Source: Pseudomonadota bacterium (GTDB lineage: Bacteria; Pseudomonadota; Alphaproteobacteria; SMXQ01). From it: a stretch of 6,592 nucleotides of DNA. A program made the translations under genes and the position numbers. The first letter of the stretch is position 1. Each line of letters begins with the position of its first letter. The stretch is from positions 1 to 6,592 of the forward strand of contig JADFPK010000007.1 of NCBI GenBank assembly GCA_022562375.1. The letters run 5' to 3'. The notes beneath the pieces are model-generated. The model was not told where the DNA came from. It ran no database searches and saw nothing but the letters and a program-made list of their open reading frames with translations. Below are positions 5,732 through 6,592 of the stretch, in pieces.

Positions 5732-6592
5732 CCCACGAACAGGGACCTGGCGGCCGCCTCGGCGCCGGTCAGCAACGGCGAGATGAAGGGGAAGAAGAAA
5801 ACGATGAACAGGCCCGTTCCCACCAGGATCAAGGACATCTCCCGTCCGATCGGGCGGTCGAAGTGTTCGGCGGGCTCGTCGAAATACATGATCTTGACGA
5901 TGCGCAGGTAATAGAAGGCGGCGACGACGCTCGACAGCACGCCGATCACCGCGAGGGTATACATTTCGGCGTTGATCGCCGCCCGGAAGATGAAGAACTT
6001 GCCGAAAAATCCGGCCACCGGCGGAATCCCGGCGAGCGAGAACATGAACGCCGTCAACACCGCCGCCATCGGCGGATTGGTCCTGCCGAGCCCGGCGAGA
6101 TCGTCGATCCCTTCCAGCATACGGTCGTGGCTGCGCATGCAAAGGATACCGGCGAAGGTGCCGACATTCATGAATACATAGATGGTGAGATAGACGATGA
6201 GGGCGCTGATGCCCTCCTCGGTGCCGACCGCGAGGCCGATCAGCATAAAGCCGACATGGCCGATGGAACTGTAGGCCATGAGCCGCTTGATGTTTCTCTG
6301 ATTGATGGCGGCGAAGGCGGCCAGCACCATCGAGGCGATGGACATGAAGACGATGATCTGTTGCCACTGAATGATGAGGGCGCCGAAAGGATCGATCATG
6401 ACGCGCACGAAAAGCGCCATGGCGGCAACCTTGGGCGCCACCGCGAAGAAGGCGGTGACCGGCGTCGGCGCGCCCTCGTAAACGTCCGGCGTCCACATGT
6501 GGAACGGCACCGCCGCCACCTTGAACGCCAGGCCGGCGATGACGAACACCAGGCCGACGATCAGCCCGACGGGCACGGCGCCGGCGTCGAGA
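5728..6592 (-). CDS. nuoN: NADH-quinone oxidoreductase subunit N, C-terminal part (5' end off the right edge)
   Basis: NuoN is one of the antiporter-like proton-pumping subunits of respiratory complex I in the inner membrane. The visible 287 residues are roughly the C-terminal 60 percent. They show many hydrophobic helices and the family hallmarks [20 protein letters not shown], with the conserved lysine before [17 protein letters not shown] carries a second conserved lysine. [19 protein letters not shown] and [15 protein letters not shown] are also present. The C-terminal part (FDEPAEHF, then a final hydrophobic pair of helices, ending SLFVG) is normal. The frame is open to the last base of the window, so the start is not seen. 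In complex I operons nuoN is the last nuo gene; here it runs straight into birA through an ATGA overlap. Confidence 0.98.
   Translation of the reverse strand, partial: LDAGAVPVGLIVGLVFVIAGLAFKVAAVPFHMWTPDVYEGAPTPVTAFFAVAPKVAAMALFVRVMIDPFGALIIQWQQIIVFMSIASMVLAAFAAINQRNIKRLMAYSSIGHVGFMLIGLAVGTEEGISALIVYLTIYVFMNVGTFAGILCMRSHDRMLEGIDDLAGLGRTNPPMAAVLTAFMFSLAGIPPVAGFFGKFFIFRAAINAEMYTLAVIGVLSSVVAAFYYLRIVKIMYFDEPAEHFDRPIGREMSLILVGTGLFIVFFFPFISPLLTGAEAAARSLFVG

Noticed and set aside
4244..5911. Very long open frame (555 codons) on the plus strand opposite coaX, birA and the end of nuoN
   Set aside because: It is antisense to three clear genes whose motifs are intact; long antisense frames are common in high-GC genomes, and its Arg/Gly/Asp-rich composition shows no domain.

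Overview
The window is high-GC DNA from an alphaproteobacterium, most likely a member or relative of the Rhodospirillales. This rests on protein signatures: a short alphaproteobacterial-type ProS, an HTH-less BirA, an alphaproteobacterial RNase J and a DUF1467 protein. It also rests on the gene order nuoN-birA-coaX-rnj-DUF1467 followed by proS. Every protein gene is on the minus strand, so the genes read from right to left.

Right part (6592 down to 1617): a compact operon. The 3' part of nuoN (complex I subunit N) is followed by birA (biotin-protein ligase), coaX (type III pantothenate kinase), rnj (RNase J), a 78-residue DUF1467 membrane protein and tag (3-methyladenine DNA glycosylase I). 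nuoN/birA and coaX/rnj share ATGA stop-start overlaps, and the other gaps are 12, 64 and 29 bases. The operon links respiration, cofactor synthesis (biotin attachment, CoA), RNA processing and base-excision repair. Both non-coding junctions after rnj carry hairpins that include the upstream stop codon. The one at the end of rnj is very large, with about 36 base pairs over 92 nt.

Middle (1616 down to 1025): about 590 bases without a protein gene. On the plus strand it holds a candidate small RNA gene: a sigma70-like promoter, four small hairpins and a textbook intrinsic terminator with nine T. It converges on tag. The remainder is an AT-rich stretch upstream of the next minus-strand gene.

Left part: a gene for a small exported protein of unknown function (1024-599), then a 170-base intergenic region with a plausible promoter and a structured leader, then the first 142 codons of proS, which runs off the left edge.

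The core genes are ordinary and well conserved. The points worth a second look are the rnj 3' hairpin, the candidate small RNA, the orphan exported protein, and the accessory cargo (tag, small RNA, exported protein) lying between DUF1467 and proS.
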